From Loktanella sp. (GTDB lineage: Bacteria; Pseudomonadota; Alphaproteobacteria; Rhodobacterales; Rhodobacteraceae): 64,000 nucleotides of DNA. Of this stretch, positions 16,680 through 25,541 are shown piece by piece. Position numbers and translations under genes: made by a program. Position 1 is the stretch's first letter, and each line of letters opens with the position of its first letter. The notes below the pieces were generated by a model. The model searched no databases. It was given only the letters and a program-made list of their open reading frames with translations, and was not told where the DNA came from. The stretch lies in the NCBI GenBank assembly GCA_024686085.1, contig JAIBDT010000001.1, forward strand, positions 1 to 64,000, read 5' to 3'.

Positions 16680-17300
16680 ATGACAGATACTTCAGTATAC
16701 CAATCTCTAGGTCGTAAAGAGTCGGCTGCGTTTAGCCCAAGCAATGGTCCCGTCGTTGAAGAAAGCTATTGGGGCTTTTCAGTCAAAGACACGACGCGCG
16801 GTCTTGTATCTCACTATGTTTCTCAAGGGGTTGCGCTATTCTTGGGTGCGGCGTTTTTGGCGGCAATGATGGGGCTTTGGATCCTACCGGGGGCAGCGGT
16901 TCAATCTGACTCTCTGACCATGCGTTTGGGACTTACGGCGTTTTTTGGGATCATCTCGTGGATATTAATTAACTTTGCGAACCGTGGGGTCGTCAGCGAA
17001 ATCCAGATCGACTGTAATCTGTGCGAAGTGCGCGAAGTGCTGAAGAACCGTGTCGGTAAATCGACATTGGTTGGCCAGTTCTCTTTTGATTCCTTTGACG
17101 GTATTACAATCGACCGTTCCAGCGGCGACAAAGAAGATGTGGCCCTGTCTTTGAACAGTGTTGATCCCGCAAAGCACATTCACATTGCGCGCGGTTCCGA
17201 GGCGCAGATCGGCGTGCTCTATGGCCGCATGACGCGTGATCTGATGCTCGAGCAACCATCCCGCACGTTTGCAGCAGTGGCCCCAGAGCCGCTGCGCTAG
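16680..17300 (+). CDS. Conserved membrane protein of unknown function
   Basis: 206 residues from ATG 16680, which has GGGGAAG upstream; the track's TTG at 16653 is less likely. It has a hydrophilic N-terminus, then two membrane segments (about residues 44-68 and 82-100: VALFLGAAFLAAMMGLWILP and LTAFFGIISWILINF). A C-terminal beta-rich soluble part (VSEIQIDCNLCEVREVLKN ... GVLYGRMTRDLM) could be a PH-like fold. I do not recognise a named family. It stands alone between the ribosomal operon and yceI. Confidence 0.65.
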   Translation: MTDTSVYQSLGRKESAAFSPSNGPVVEESYWGFSVKDTTRGLVSHYVSQGVALFLGAAFLAAMMGLWILPGAAVQSDSLTMRLGLTAFFGIISWILINFANRGVVSEIQIDCNLCEVREVLKNRVGKSTLVGQFSFDSFDGITIDRSSGDKEDVALSLNSVDPAKHIHIARGSEAQIGVLYGRMTRDLMLEQPSRTFAAVAPEPLR

Positions 17301-17406
17301 CCGGGGTATCGTTGGGTCCTGCGAACAGGGTCTGTTCGATTTTGCTGAATTGCTCTTACGGTGGTGCGCCTACACATAGGGTGCATCACCAATTAGGAGC
17401 AAACCA

Positions 17407-17985
17407 ATGATGAAATCCCTGACTGCTGCGGCCTTTGTTGCTGCGACACTATCCACCTCTGCAATGGCTGCACCAGAAGCCTACGTTCTAGACGCGAGCC
17501 ACAGCCAAATCGTATTTAACTACAACCATTTGGGCTATTCCACGACCTACGGCATGTTCTCTGGCTTTGAAGGCGAAATCCAGTTTGACCAAGAAGATCC
17601 GGCAGCGTCCTCTGTTACCGTGTCGTTCCCTGTCACATCGATGCTGACGGGCTGGGAAGAGCGTTTTGCGCACTTTATGTCTGGCGACTTTTTTGGTGCG
17701 GACGCGGAAGAAATGGTCACGTTTACGTCGACAGGTATCGAAGTAACCGGCGATAACACAGCACTTATCACAGGCGATTTGACGCTGAATGGCGTCACAA
17801 AATCAGTTGTTTTGGATGCGGTCATGAACCAATCGGGCGATCACCCGATGGCGGGCAAGCCTTGGGCCGGCTTTGATGCAACAACAACGCTTGTGCGGTC
17901 TGAATTCAACGTTGGCAACTTTGCCCCGTTCGTCAGCGACGAAGTACAAGTTATGATTTCTATCGAGGCTATGAAGGCTGAGTAA
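17407..17985 (+). CDS. YceI family periplasmic lipid-binding protein
   Basis: 192 residues with a signal peptide (MMKSLTAAAFVAATLSTSAMA) and a YceI lipocalin-like domain (PF04264): YVLDASHSQIVFNYNHLGYSTTYGMFSGFEGEIQFD, then GDLTLNGVTKSVVLDAVMN, and a terminal SDEVQVMISIEA strand. YceI proteins bind isoprenoid or amide lipids in the periplasm. AGGAGC lies before the ATG. It is convergent with a gene that carries a second YceI domain fused to a b-type cytochrome. Confidence 0.93.
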   Translation: MMKSLTAAAFVAATLSTSAMAAPEAYVLDASHSQIVFNYNHLGYSTTYGMFSGFEGEIQFDQEDPAASSVTVSFPVTSMLTGWEERFAHFMSGDFFGADAEEMVTFTSTGIEVTGDNTALITGDLTLNGVTKSVVLDAVMNQSGDHPMAGKPWAGFDATTTLVRSEFNVGNFAPFVSDEVQVMISIEAMKAE

Positions 17986-18006
17986 GCTTTTATCAGCGAA
18001 AGTTTG

Positions 18007-18036
18007 GGGCCGCGTGAGCATATCACGCGGCCCTTT
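18007..18036. terminator. Terminator between the two convergent YceI genes
   Basis: 11-bp perfect stem GGGCCGCGTGA / TCACGCGGCCC with a 5-base loop, followed by TTT on the plus strand. It can serve both convergent genes. Confidence 0.8.
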
Positions 18037-18040
18037 GTCG

Positions 18041-19213
18041 TTAACGGGTGGCAGTGACCGCGATGTCCACCATCACATCAAACCCGAGGTTGCTTTCGTC
18101 CGCCATGCTTTCCCCGACGGTAAAGTCGCGACGATCGAGCGTCAGTGACCCGTTCATCTGGGCCTGATCGCCGTTGATTGTCAGGTCAAAGGGCAGGGAC
18201 ACTGGCACTGCGGCTCCCTTGATTGTCAGCGTTCCATCTGCGGTCAAGGTATCGCCATTACGCAAGATATCCGCAGCAAACACCGCCGTGGGGAAGGTGC
18301 CTTGATCAAAGAAATCCGCGCCCATGGCTTGCTGGGTGACCGTGCCCAGTGCAAGCGAGCTGATGTTGATTGTTGTCTCTACGCGGCCCACGGTGCCTGT
18401 GCCATTTTCGTCGTAACTGATCACGGAGACCCAATCGCCAAAGTTGCCTTTGACAGTGCTGCCCAACTGCGTGATTGCAATGTTGATTGCGCCGTCGGTG
18501 ACGGTCCATTCAGAGGCCGCGGCCTCTAAGGCTGGCCCGTTTTGCTTGGTTTGCGCGGTGGTATAGAACCCCAAGGCGCTACCCAAGGCGGCGATGGCTG
18601 CAAATACGGCCACGGCGATGAACGGCGCGCTTTTGCCGTGATCGGCGGCGGCGGTTGCGGTGAGTTTGCCGAAAGTCATACGCTTGAGGGTCTCATCTTT
18701 GTCGATGAAGACATGCTTCATCGCGCCCGCAAAGTGTAGCAAGATCGATGCCACCATGATTTTGCTCCACAGCCAGTGCAACCCGCCAAACAAGTCCGAG
18801 ACATGCGGATCGGTTGGCACAAAAGGCAGCGCGTTTGCGAAGGGAATCCAGATTGGGGCGGCGAAGGCAGAAGCCGAGTGATGAATCCAGCCTGTGAGCG
18901 GGACGAGCACCAGCGAGAGGTAAAGCAGCCAATGCACGACCTCGGCCAGCAGGGTCTCGGCTTTGCGGTCAGGATGCAAAGGTGCTGGTTTGGTTTGGGT
19001 TAGCGCGTAGGTGATCCTTGCGAGAGCGACCAGAAATACGGCCACCCCAAGTGTTTTGTGCATCGAGAAAAGCCATGTTTTCGTAGCGATTTCAGCGTCC
19101 GTGTTGATGGGTGCGTCGGATGCGATCACCCCGAGCGGGATGATAGCGATGACCAGAAGGGCGGTCAGCCAGTGAAAAGTCTTGGTCGTTCGAGAGTAAG
19201 CCTGCGTAGACAT
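18041..19213 (-). CDS. Cytochrome b561-YceI fusion protein
   Basis: 390 residues. Residues 1-190 form a four-helix diheme b561-type membrane domain (PF01292) with heme-ligand candidates in TKTFHWLTALL, SMHKTLGVAVF, EVVHWLLYLSL and SILLHFAGAMKH. A fifth membrane helix lies at about 195-218. Residues about 235-390 are a periplasmic YceI domain (ASEWTVTDGAINIAITQLGSTVKGNFGDW ... LTIKGAAVPVSLPFDL). The fusion suggests electron transfer linked to a lipid-soluble quinone-like ligand held by YceI; that is inference. It is convergent with a free-standing YceI. Confidence 0.9.
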   Translation of the reverse strand: MSTQAYSRTTKTFHWLTALLVIAIIPLGVIASDAPINTDAEIATKTWLFSMHKTLGVAVFLVALARITYALTQTKPAPLHPDRKAETLLAEVVHWLLYLSLVLVPLTGWIHHSASAFAAPIWIPFANALPFVPTDPHVSDLFGGLHWLWSKIMVASILLHFAGAMKHVFIDKDETLKRMTFGKLTATAAADHGKSAPFIAVAVFAAIAALGSALGFYTTAQTKQNGPALEAAASEWTVTDGAINIAITQLGSTVKGNFGDWVSVISYDENGTGTVGRVETTINISSLALGTVTQQAMGADFFDQGTFPTAVFAADILRNGDTLTADGTLTIKGAAVPVSLPFDLTINGDQAQMNGSLTLDRRDFTVGESMADESNLGFDVMVDIAVTATR

Positions 19214-19373
19214 ATGTCATACCTCTAATGTTATCCGCGGATAAGGTTATGCTTAATTTTCGGTTAATTATAGCGCCCAAAATGCAGGGCATCTGTGCAT
19301 GTCGGCACATGCTTGTGTCAAAGCGGTTGGCAAGGTAACTAATTTACCAAAGGTCAAACAAAGGAGAGGCCAC

Positions 19374-20315
19374 ATGCGGGCATTCGTATTTCCAGGGCAG
19401 GGCGCTCAGACAATTGGGATGGGCAAGGCGCTAGCCGATGCATATCCAGCCGCCAAAGCGGTTTTCCAAGAGGTTGATGATGCATTGGGCGAAAGCCTTT
19501 CGTCGTTGATCTGGGAGGGCGACGCCGCTGATCTAACGCTGACACGCAATGCGCAACCTGCGTTGATGGCCACATCATTGGCTGCGATGCGGGCGCTAGA
19601 GTCCGAGGGCGTTGATATTGCGTCTGCGTCTTATGTGGCGGGCCATTCTTTGGGTGAATATTCCGCGCTGGCTGCGGCTGGTGCGATCTCGGTCGCTGAT
19701 ACGGCCCGTTTGTTACGTATTCGTGGCACGGCGATGCAAGAGGCCGTGCCTGTGGGTGTGGGTGCCATGGCTGCGTTGTTGGGGTTGGATTTCGCGACTG
19801 CGCAGGCTGTGGCCCTAGAGGCCGCCCAAGGCGAAGTTTGCCAAGCCGCCAATGATAATGATCCGGGCCAGGTGGTTGTTTCTGGGCATAAAGCAGCCGT
19901 TGAGCGTGCCTTGATCATCGCAAAGGAAAAAGGCGCGAAACGTGCGTTGCTTTTGCCTGTCAGCGCGCCGTTCCATTGCAGCCTGATGGCACCTGCTGCC
20001 GCGGTGATGGCCGATGCGTTAAATGACGTGTCGATTGTCGCCCCAAAGGTGCCTTTGGTTGCCAACGTTCTGGCAAGTGCTGTCACGGACCCTGACCAGA
20101 TCAGGTCGCTACTGGTTGAGCAAGTGACGGGATCGGTGCGCTGGCGCGAATCTGTGTCTTACATGGCTGCACAGGGCGTCACCGAGGCGTGGGAAATTGG
20201 TGCTGGTAAGGCCTTGATCGGTATGATCCGCCGCATTGAAAAAGAAATGACAACAGGCGCGGTTGGTGCGCCAGATGACATCGTGGCCGCTGTTGCTGCG
20301 ATGTCTGCTGCATAA
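19374..20315 (+). CDS. fabD: Malonyl-CoA:ACP transacylase FabD
   Basis: 313 residues from ATG 19374, preceded by AAGGAGAGG. The N-terminal FVFPGQGAQTIGMG, the nucleophile motif AGHSLGEYSA (S92) and the catalytic histidine in APFHCSLM are all present. It charges ACP with malonyl groups to start fatty-acid elongation in the cytoplasm. fabG follows 17 bp downstream, so the pair forms an operon. Confidence 0.97.
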   Translation: MRAFVFPGQGAQTIGMGKALADAYPAAKAVFQEVDDALGESLSSLIWEGDAADLTLTRNAQPALMATSLAAMRALESEGVDIASASYVAGHSLGEYSALAAAGAISVADTARLLRIRGTAMQEAVPVGVGAMAALLGLDFATAQAVALEAAQGEVCQAANDNDPGQVVVSGHKAAVERALIIAKEKGAKRALLLPVSAPFHCSLMAPAAAVMADALNDVSIVAPKVPLVANVLASAVTDPDQIRSLLVEQVTGSVRWRESVSYMAAQGVTEAWEIGAGKALIGMIRRIEKEMTTGAVGAPDDIVAAVAAMSAA

Positions 20316-20332
20316 TTAAAAAGGGGCTACAA

Positions 20333-21070
20333 ATGTTTGATCTTACAGGTAAAAATGCGCTTGTGACGGGTGCTTCTGGGAGCATCGGTGGCGCGATTGC
20401 TAAGGCGTTGCATGCGCAAGGCGCGACGGTTGCTTTGTCTGGCACGCGGGTCGAGCCGCTTGAGGCGCTGGCCGCTGAGCTGGGTAGCCGTGCGCATGTA
20501 TTGCCATGCAACCTAAGCGACGCTGATGCTGTGACTGCGCTGACAAAACAGGCAATCGAGGCGATGGGCTCGGTTGATATTCTGGTCAACAATGCTGGCA
20601 TCACTCGCGATAACCTGTTCATGCGCATGTCAGACGACGAATGGTCGTCGGTTCTAGAGGTCAACCTGACCTCGACGATGCGTCTGTGCAAAGGCGCTAT
20701 ACGTGGCATGATGAAGGCCCGTTGGGGGCGTATCATCAATATTTCGTCGATTGTGGGGGCCACAGGCAACCCGGGTCAGGCGAACTATGCAGCGTCCAAG
20801 GCAGGTGTTGTCGGTATGTCCAAGTCGATTGCCTATGAGGTCGCGAGTCGTGGCATTACGGTGAACTGCGTCGCACCTGGATTTATCACAACGGCGATGA
20901 CTGACAAACTGAACGATGACCAGAAGTCCGGAATTTTGACGCAAGTGCCCGCAGGCCGGATGGGCGACGCAGAAGAGATTGCCGCGGCTGTGGTTTATCT
21001 CGCCAGCCAAGAAGCGGGCTATGTCACCGGTGCGACCTTGCATGTGAACGGCGGTATGGCCATGTTGTAG
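20333..21070 (+). CDS. fabG: 3-oxoacyl-ACP reductase FabG
   Basis: 245 residues of the short-chain dehydrogenase family: cofactor motif TGASGSIGGAIA (about 12-23), NNAG at 86-89, catalytic S138, Y152 and K156 (NYAASKAG), and C-terminal GATLHVNGGMAML. It reduces 3-oxoacyl-ACP with NADPH. It sits between fabD and acpP, which fixes its role in fatty-acid synthesis rather than PHB metabolism. Confidence 0.96.
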   Translation: MFDLTGKNALVTGASGSIGGAIAKALHAQGATVALSGTRVEPLEALAAELGSRAHVLPCNLSDADAVTALTKQAIEAMGSVDILVNNAGITRDNLFMRMSDDEWSSVLEVNLTSTMRLCKGAIRGMMKARWGRIINISSIVGATGNPGQANYAASKAGVVGMSKSIAYEVASRGITVNCVAPGFITTAMTDKLNDDQKSGILTQVPAGRMGDAEEIAAAVVYLASQEAGYVTGATLHVNGGMAML

Positions 21071-21190
21071 GTCTGATGCGCGTTTAGCGCGAACAAAGCG
21101 TTTGCCGATGACGAAATAACTGTTATAGGCCTCGCATATTCGCCAAAAAGTGCGGCTGACGTAACGTAAGTTACTTGCTGTGCTATTTGG

Positions 21191-21246
21191 TTTCGCCCAT
21201 TGATACGGGTAGTCGATCCGCCCTTCGGGGTACAAACTGGGCGAAA
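21191..21246 (+). promoter_or_regulatory. Long-range hairpin in the acpP leader
   Basis: Inverted repeat TTTCGCCCA / TGGGCGAAA (9 bp perfect) with a 38-base internal segment that can itself fold, about 50 bases before the acpP start. It may be a structured 5' UTR; its function is unknown. Confidence 0.4.
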
Positions 21247-21297
21247 GCCTAAAAAGAACTCTAGGGCTTTGCCCGGAATTAACGTGAGGAATTTGAC

Positions 21298-21531
21298 ATG
21301 AGCGACGTCGCAGACCGCGTACGCAAGATCGTAGTAGAGCACCTTGGTGTGGAAGAAGACAAAGTTGTCGAATCCGCATCGTTCATCGATGATCTGGGCG
21401 CAGACAGCCTTGATACAGTTGAGCTGGTTATGGCTTTTGAAGAAGAGTTCGGGATCGAGATCCCTGATGATGCAGCTGAGACTATCCAGTCCTTTGGCGA
21501 CGCAGTAAAATTCATCAGCGAAGCACAGTAA
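21298..21531 (+). CDS. acpP: Acyl carrier protein AcpP
   Basis: 77 residues, acidic, four-helix ACP. The phosphopantetheine attachment site is [21 protein letters not shown] with S37. It carries growing acyl chains for FabD, FabG, FabF and lipid A synthesis. A 227-bp spacer separates it from fabG, so it probably has its own promoter. A TGAGGAA ribosome-binding site precedes the ATG. Confidence 0.98.
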   Translation: MSDVADRVRKIVVEHLGVEEDKVVESASFIDDLGADSLDTVELVMAFEEEFGIEIPDDAAETIQSFGDAVKFISEAQ

Positions 21532-21535
21532 GCTG

Positions 21536-22444
21536 CTATCGTTGTCTTAAAAGAACGGCGTCCTTTAGGGCGCCGTTCTTTCTTGCCTTTGGTGCATGTC
21601 GGTCATCGTCGACGAGAGCCATGACAAGCTTATGTTGTAGCGCGTCGGCAAACCTAACCCCAACATAGTGGATGTTTGACCAGCTGATATGCGCAGTTTG
21701 CCAACCTGCGTTAATCCAGATGTCGATAGGCGCACCGTGTTCACCGCCAGAAATGTGGTCGATTTGAATTTTGACGCCGTTACAACTGATGTCGAGAATT
21801 GTCCCAGTGTAACGGGTTCCACGCATTTTGACCTTTGTCGGAATATGCACACGAAACCGCTGTGACCGTCGTTTCTTACGCGCCATGTAAAGAGAAAACT
21901 GCACCTTTATTAGTGATGCCAAAATGCCAGCAGCGATGAGGCCGACCAGCCAAAATCCGATTTTCTTGATTGAAATCGGTTTGCCTGCTTTGCTTTCCCC
22001 CAAGGTTGATGACACTTTTTCAAGTCCGTCCGCCCCACGCACGCCCGACAGCGGGTTACAGGAAAACATCGGCAAAATGCGTTTTGTATTCGTCATATGT
22101 TGGTTGAATGACGGCGCGGTAAAGACGCTGTAGGATTTATCGGGGCGCCGGTTGACGATGGTCCGTGCTAGCATCTCGGACATCTGGTAAAACGATACCA
22201 GTCGGGCAACATCAAGGGGCGTCAATGTATTGGTTGCAGCGAATTTAACCTTGTCACTGTCCAGACGCTTTGTTTCGCTAATAATTAGCACGGCATCGGC
22301 AGATTCCGGATCAAGGGTCGGTTGTTCTGACAATCTCTGCCCGGCGAATTGAATGCGTTCCAACCCGTCAATAACCGAACAGTCAACTTGAGCGGCAGCC
22401 TGCAAAGGAAGGGTCAAAAACAGCAATGTGAGGATGAAACGCAT
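21536..22444 (-). CDS. Transmembrane PilZ-domain protein
   Basis: 302 residues from ATG 22444 (AGGAAG upstream). It has a signal sequence (MRFILTLLFLTLPLQAAAQ), a periplasmic segment to about residue 160, one membrane helix (IGFWLVGLIAAGILASLIKV, about 162-182), then a cytoplasmic PilZ domain (PF07238). The c-di-GMP-binding motifs are visible: an RxxxR-type cluster RRSQRFR (about 192-198) and DISCNG (D218, S220, G223). This suggests a membrane effector that couples a periplasmic region to c-di-GMP; the output is unknown. It is inserted on the opposite strand between acpP and fabF. Confidence 0.8.
   Translation of the reverse strand: MRFILTLLFLTLPLQAAAQVDCSVIDGLERIQFAGQRLSEQPTLDPESADAVLIISETKRLDSDKVKFAATNTLTPLDVARLVSFYQMSEMLARTIVNRRPDKSYSVFTAPSFNQHMTNTKRILPMFSCNPLSGVRGADGLEKVSSTLGESKAGKPISIKKIGFWLVGLIAAGILASLIKVQFSLYMARKKRRSQRFRVHIPTKVKMRGTRYTGTILDISCNGVKIQIDHISGGEHGAPIDIWINAGWQTAHISWSNIHYVGVRFADALQHKLVMALVDDDRHAPKARKNGALKDAVLLRQR
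21551..21583 (+). terminator. Terminator of acpP
   Basis: Stem AAGAACGGCG / CGCCGTTCTT followed by TCTT. It overlaps the 3' end of the convergent PilZ gene (stop at 21536), so it lies inside that coding sequence. Confidence 0.8.
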
Positions 22445-22603
22445 GGGCTTCCTATTGATATATACAATCATTTACCCACCGCGTGCTTAACAATCGGTGA
22501 AGTGCCGCCGATTTCGCAACAAACAAAGGTCTTGCTGCCCTTGCCCCGCGCCCGTGTGCTGGGGTATTAAAGCGATGAAACCCCAAAAATGTGAGGGCAT
22601 AAT

Positions 22604-23863
22604 ATGCGTCGAGTAGTCGTAACAGGACTTGGATTGGTAACCCCGTTGGCAGATGGGGTTGAGGAAAGCTGGAAACGCATTTTGGACGGTCAGTCCGGCG
22701 CCGGTAAAATCACCAGCTTTGATGCCAGTGGCTTGGTCACAGATTATGCTTGCGAAGTTCCGCGTGGCGATGGCACGGACGGCACGTTTAACGCCGATAC
22801 GTATATGGCCCCCAAGGACCAGCGTAAGGTTGATGATTTCATTCTGTTTGGTGTGGCCGCAGCTCAGCAAGCGGTTGAGGATTCGGGGTGGATGCCCACC
22901 GAGGACGCTGACCTGTTTCGCACAGGTGTTCTGATCGGGTCGGGTATTGGTGGTCTTAAGTCCATCGCGGAAACTGCTGTTATGATTAAAGAAAAAGGTC
23001 CGCGCCGCGTGTCTCCTTTCTTTATTCCGGGTGCTCTGATCAACCTGATTTCAGGTCAGGTTGGCATCAAATACGGCTTTAAAGGCCCAAACCATTCGGT
23101 TGTGACGGCCTGTTCTACAGGTGCCCATGCGATTGGTGATGCGACCCGTCTGATCAAATACGGCAACGCTGACGTGATGGTTGCGGGCGGTGCTGAGGCT
23201 GCGATTTGCGAGATCGGTATCGCGGGCTTTAACGCGTGCAAGGCACTGTCGACCAAGCGGTCGGATGATCCAAAATCTGCGTCTCGTCCGTATGACGCGG
23301 ACCGTGACGGGTTTGTTATGGGCGAGGGTGCTGGCATTGTTGTGCTGGAAGAGTACGAGCACGCAAAAGCCCGTGGCGCGAAGATTTATGCAGAGGTCAT
23401 CGGTTACGGCCTGTCTGGTGACGCCTATCACATCACGGCCCCCTCCGAGAACGGTGAGGGTGGTGAGCGGTCCATGCGCATGGCGCTAGAGGATGCAGGC
23501 AAGACCCCCGCAGATATTGATTACATCAACGCGCACGGCACATCTACGATGGCTGACACTATCGAGTTGGGCGCAGTTGAGCGTATGATGGGTGATGCTG
23601 CAGGCAAGGTGACGATGTCGTCTACGAAGTCTGCAACTGGTCACTTGCTGGGCGCTGCTGGTGCGATCGAGGCGATTTTCTCGATCTTGGCGATCCGCGA
23701 TCAGGTGGCTCCGCCGACGATCAACTTGGACAATGTGGCCGTTGAAACAAAAGTCGATCTGGCCGCAAACAAAAAGGTTGAACGCAAGATCGATATCGCG
23801 CTGTCTAACTCGTTTGGCTTTGGCGGCACGAATGCCAGCGTTCTGTTCGGGAAGGTCGATTAA
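22604..23863 (+). CDS. fabF: 3-oxoacyl-ACP synthase II FabF
   Basis: 419 residues, thiolase fold. Catalytic triad: C170 in VVTACSTGAHAIGDA, the first His in INAHGTSTMADTIE and the second His in SATGHLLGAAGAIEA. It condenses malonyl-ACP with acyl-ACP for chain elongation. mltG follows with overlapping stop/start codons (TTAATG), so the two are translationally coupled. The PilZ gene separates it from acpP. Confidence 0.97.
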   Translation: MRRVVVTGLGLVTPLADGVEESWKRILDGQSGAGKITSFDASGLVTDYACEVPRGDGTDGTFNADTYMAPKDQRKVDDFILFGVAAAQQAVEDSGWMPTEDADLFRTGVLIGSGIGGLKSIAETAVMIKEKGPRRVSPFFIPGALINLISGQVGIKYGFKGPNHSVVTACSTGAHAIGDATRLIKYGNADVMVAGGAEAAICEIGIAGFNACKALSTKRSDDPKSASRPYDADRDGFVMGEGAGIVVLEEYEHAKARGAKIYAEVIGYGLSGDAYHITAPSENGEGGERSMRMALEDAGKTPADIDYINAHGTSTMADTIELGAVERMMGDAAGKVTMSSTKSATGHLLGAAGAIEAIFSILAIRDQVAPPTINLDNVAVETKVDLAANKKVERKIDIALSNSFGFGGTNASVLFGKVD

Positions 23864-25026
23864 TGTGGCGTCATATCGCGTCGAATACATTGACGTTTTT
23901 TATCATCGCGCTGTTTTTATTGGCGGGTGGTGTCAGTTTTGCCGCTAAGAAATACGCAGCCGCTGGTCCGCTAGAGCAAGCGATTTGCTTGCAGGTCGAG
24001 CGTGGCTCGACGATGCGTAAGGTCAGCGCCGATTTGGCGGAACAGGGGGCTGTAACATCAGCGTCGATGATGCGCATCGGTGCCGATTATGCCGAGAAGA
24101 CCAATCAGCTGAAGGCCGGTAGTTTTCTGGTGCCCGAAAAGGCGTCGATGGAGCAGATCGTCGATATTGTGACCCGTGGTGGTCAGAATACTTGCGGCAC
24201 AGAAGTGGTTTACCGCATTGGTGTCACGCTGGGTGACGTACTCGTGCGAGAATTGGACCCAGCAACGAACCGCTTTGTTGAAGTCGCAAAGTTCAATCCT
24301 GCTGAGGAAGAGACGCCCGAGGTTTACACGCAGATCATTGCGGAACCGGATACACAATTCCGTCTTGCGATGGCGGAAGGTGTCACGAGCTGGCAAGTGG
24401 TCGATGTCTTGTCGCGTATCGAAATGCTGGATGTGGATACCACCGAGGTGCCTGCCGAGGGCGCACTTGCCCCTGATAGTTATGAGATCAAGCAAGGCAC
24501 CAAGGTGTCTGAAATTCTGGATCGTATGGCGTCAGCGCAGTCGCGTATTCTGGCCGAGGCATGGGCTGGCCGCGTGGATGGATTGCCGCTGAATTCGCCC
24601 GAAGAGGCGCTGATTCTGGCAAGCCTAATCGAGAAAGAAACAGGCGTTGCCGCAGAGCGTCGTCAGGTCGCAAGCGTGTTCGTCAACCGCCTGAACCAAG
24701 GGATCAAGCTACAGACCGACCCTGCGGTGATCTACGGTATCACCAAGGGTGAAGGTGTGTTGGGCCGTGGTTTGCGTCAAAGTGAACTTCGCCGTGAAAC
24801 CCCTTGGAATACATATGTAATCCCTGCTTTGCCGCCGACGCCGATCGCGAATCCAGGCCGTGCGAGCATTGAAGCGGCACTTGATCCCGATAGCACGCCG
24901 TTCATTTTCTTTGTGGCTGATGGCACGGGTGGTCACGCCTTTGCGGTCACCTTGGCAGATCATAATCGAAACGTCGAAGTATGGCGTAAGATTGAAGCCG
25001 AGCGTGCAAACGCGGACGGCGGATAA
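23863..25026 (+). CDS. mltG: Endolytic murein transglycosylase MltG
   Basis: 387 residues of the YceG/MltG family (PF02618). A single N-terminal membrane anchor (LTFFIIALFLLAGGVSFAA, about 10-28) is followed by a LysM-like region and the catalytic domain. The catalytic domain has LASLIEKETGVAAERRQVASVFVNRL, whose first glutamate is catalytic, then LQTDPAVIYGI and PWNTYVIPALPPTPIANPG. It cleaves nascent glycan strands at the periplasmic face of the inner membrane. It is co-transcribed with fabF, as in many bacteria. Confidence 0.96.
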   Translation: MWRHIASNTLTFFIIALFLLAGGVSFAAKKYAAAGPLEQAICLQVERGSTMRKVSADLAEQGAVTSASMMRIGADYAEKTNQLKAGSFLVPEKASMEQIVDIVTRGGQNTCGTEVVYRIGVTLGDVLVRELDPATNRFVEVAKFNPAEEETPEVYTQIIAEPDTQFRLAMAEGVTSWQVVDVLSRIEMLDVDTTEVPAEGALAPDSYEIKQGTKVSEILDRMASAQSRILAEAWAGRVDGLPLNSPEEALILASLIEKETGVAAERRQVASVFVNRLNQGIKLQTDPAVIYGITKGEGVLGRGLRQSELRRETPWNTYVIPALPPTPIANPGRASIEAALDPDSTPFIFFVADGTGGHAFAVTLADHNRNVEVWRKIEAERANADGG

Positions 25027-25050
25027 CGCAAAATCAATTGCTGCGAGATT

Positions 25051-25083
25051 AACGGGGCGCTCCATTGGGGCGCCCCGTTTCTT
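25051..25083 (+). terminator. Terminator of fabF-mltG
   Basis: Perfect 10-bp stem AACGGGGCGC / GCGCCCCGTT followed by TCTTT. It separates housekeeping genes from the GTA cluster. Confidence 0.88.
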
Positions 25084-25205
25084 TGACTTTTCCGTTTTTT
25101 TCGGGTAAGTTAGTTAAGCGCTAGGAGACAGATGTGCCGCGAAATTACGCGCGGCTTTGATGCCTTTCGACCTGATCGGATAAGTCCATCGAGGTTGAGA
25201 AAATA
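25084..25205 (+). promoter_or_regulatory. Presumed promoter region of the GTA cluster
   Basis: 122 bp between the mltG terminator and GTA g1. It contains an inverted repeat GCCGCG-N8-CGCGGC (25136-25155) and GAAAATA just before the ATG. In Rhodobacter capsulatus GafA drives the GTA promoter; no site can be assigned here by eye. Confidence 0.4.
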
Positions 25206-25541
25206 ATGATAAAAACGCTAGACGAACCCCACGTTCCATTAGAGACCCCAGCTGCGCGCGTTGCACGGTTGGAACGATTATTTGCAAGTGTTTTTGGTAC
25301 CTTAGAAGAAATGTTGATGTCCTTTGATAAGCCAGAGGCAGAGAGCGCGAGAAAATTCAATCTCAAGCTGTCCGAAGTGCAATCTCTTCACGTTTCAATC
25401 AATAAAGCCCATGAGGTATTCCTTGAAAAATTCGCAGACACTTCCGTCGACGACGGTATTAACTATGACACCATCCGCGATGATATCGGGGGCCAACTTG
25501 ATCGCATCCGCGCCGCTCTCGACGCAGACCGCGTTTCTTGA
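25206..25541 (+). CDS. GTA g1, small terminase subunit (TerS-like)
   Basis: 111 residues, predominantly helical (VARLERLFASVFGTLEEMLMSF ... ARKFNLKLSEVQSLHVSINKAHEVFLEKFA). It occupies the g1 position of the RcGTA cluster, whose product has been described as a reduced TerS that works with the large terminase in headful DNA packaging. It overlaps the start of g2 by 62 bp. Identification is from position and composition together. Confidence 0.82.
   Translation: MIKTLDEPHVPLETPAARVARLERLFASVFGTLEEMLMSFDKPEAESARKFNLKLSEVQSLHVSINKAHEVFLEKFADTSVDDGINYDTIRDDIGGQLDRIRAALDADRVS

Noticed and set aside
25136-25155. Inverted repeat GCCGCG-N8-CGCGGC as the GTA activator site
   Set aside because: I have no consensus that it matches; it is recorded only within the promoter region entry.
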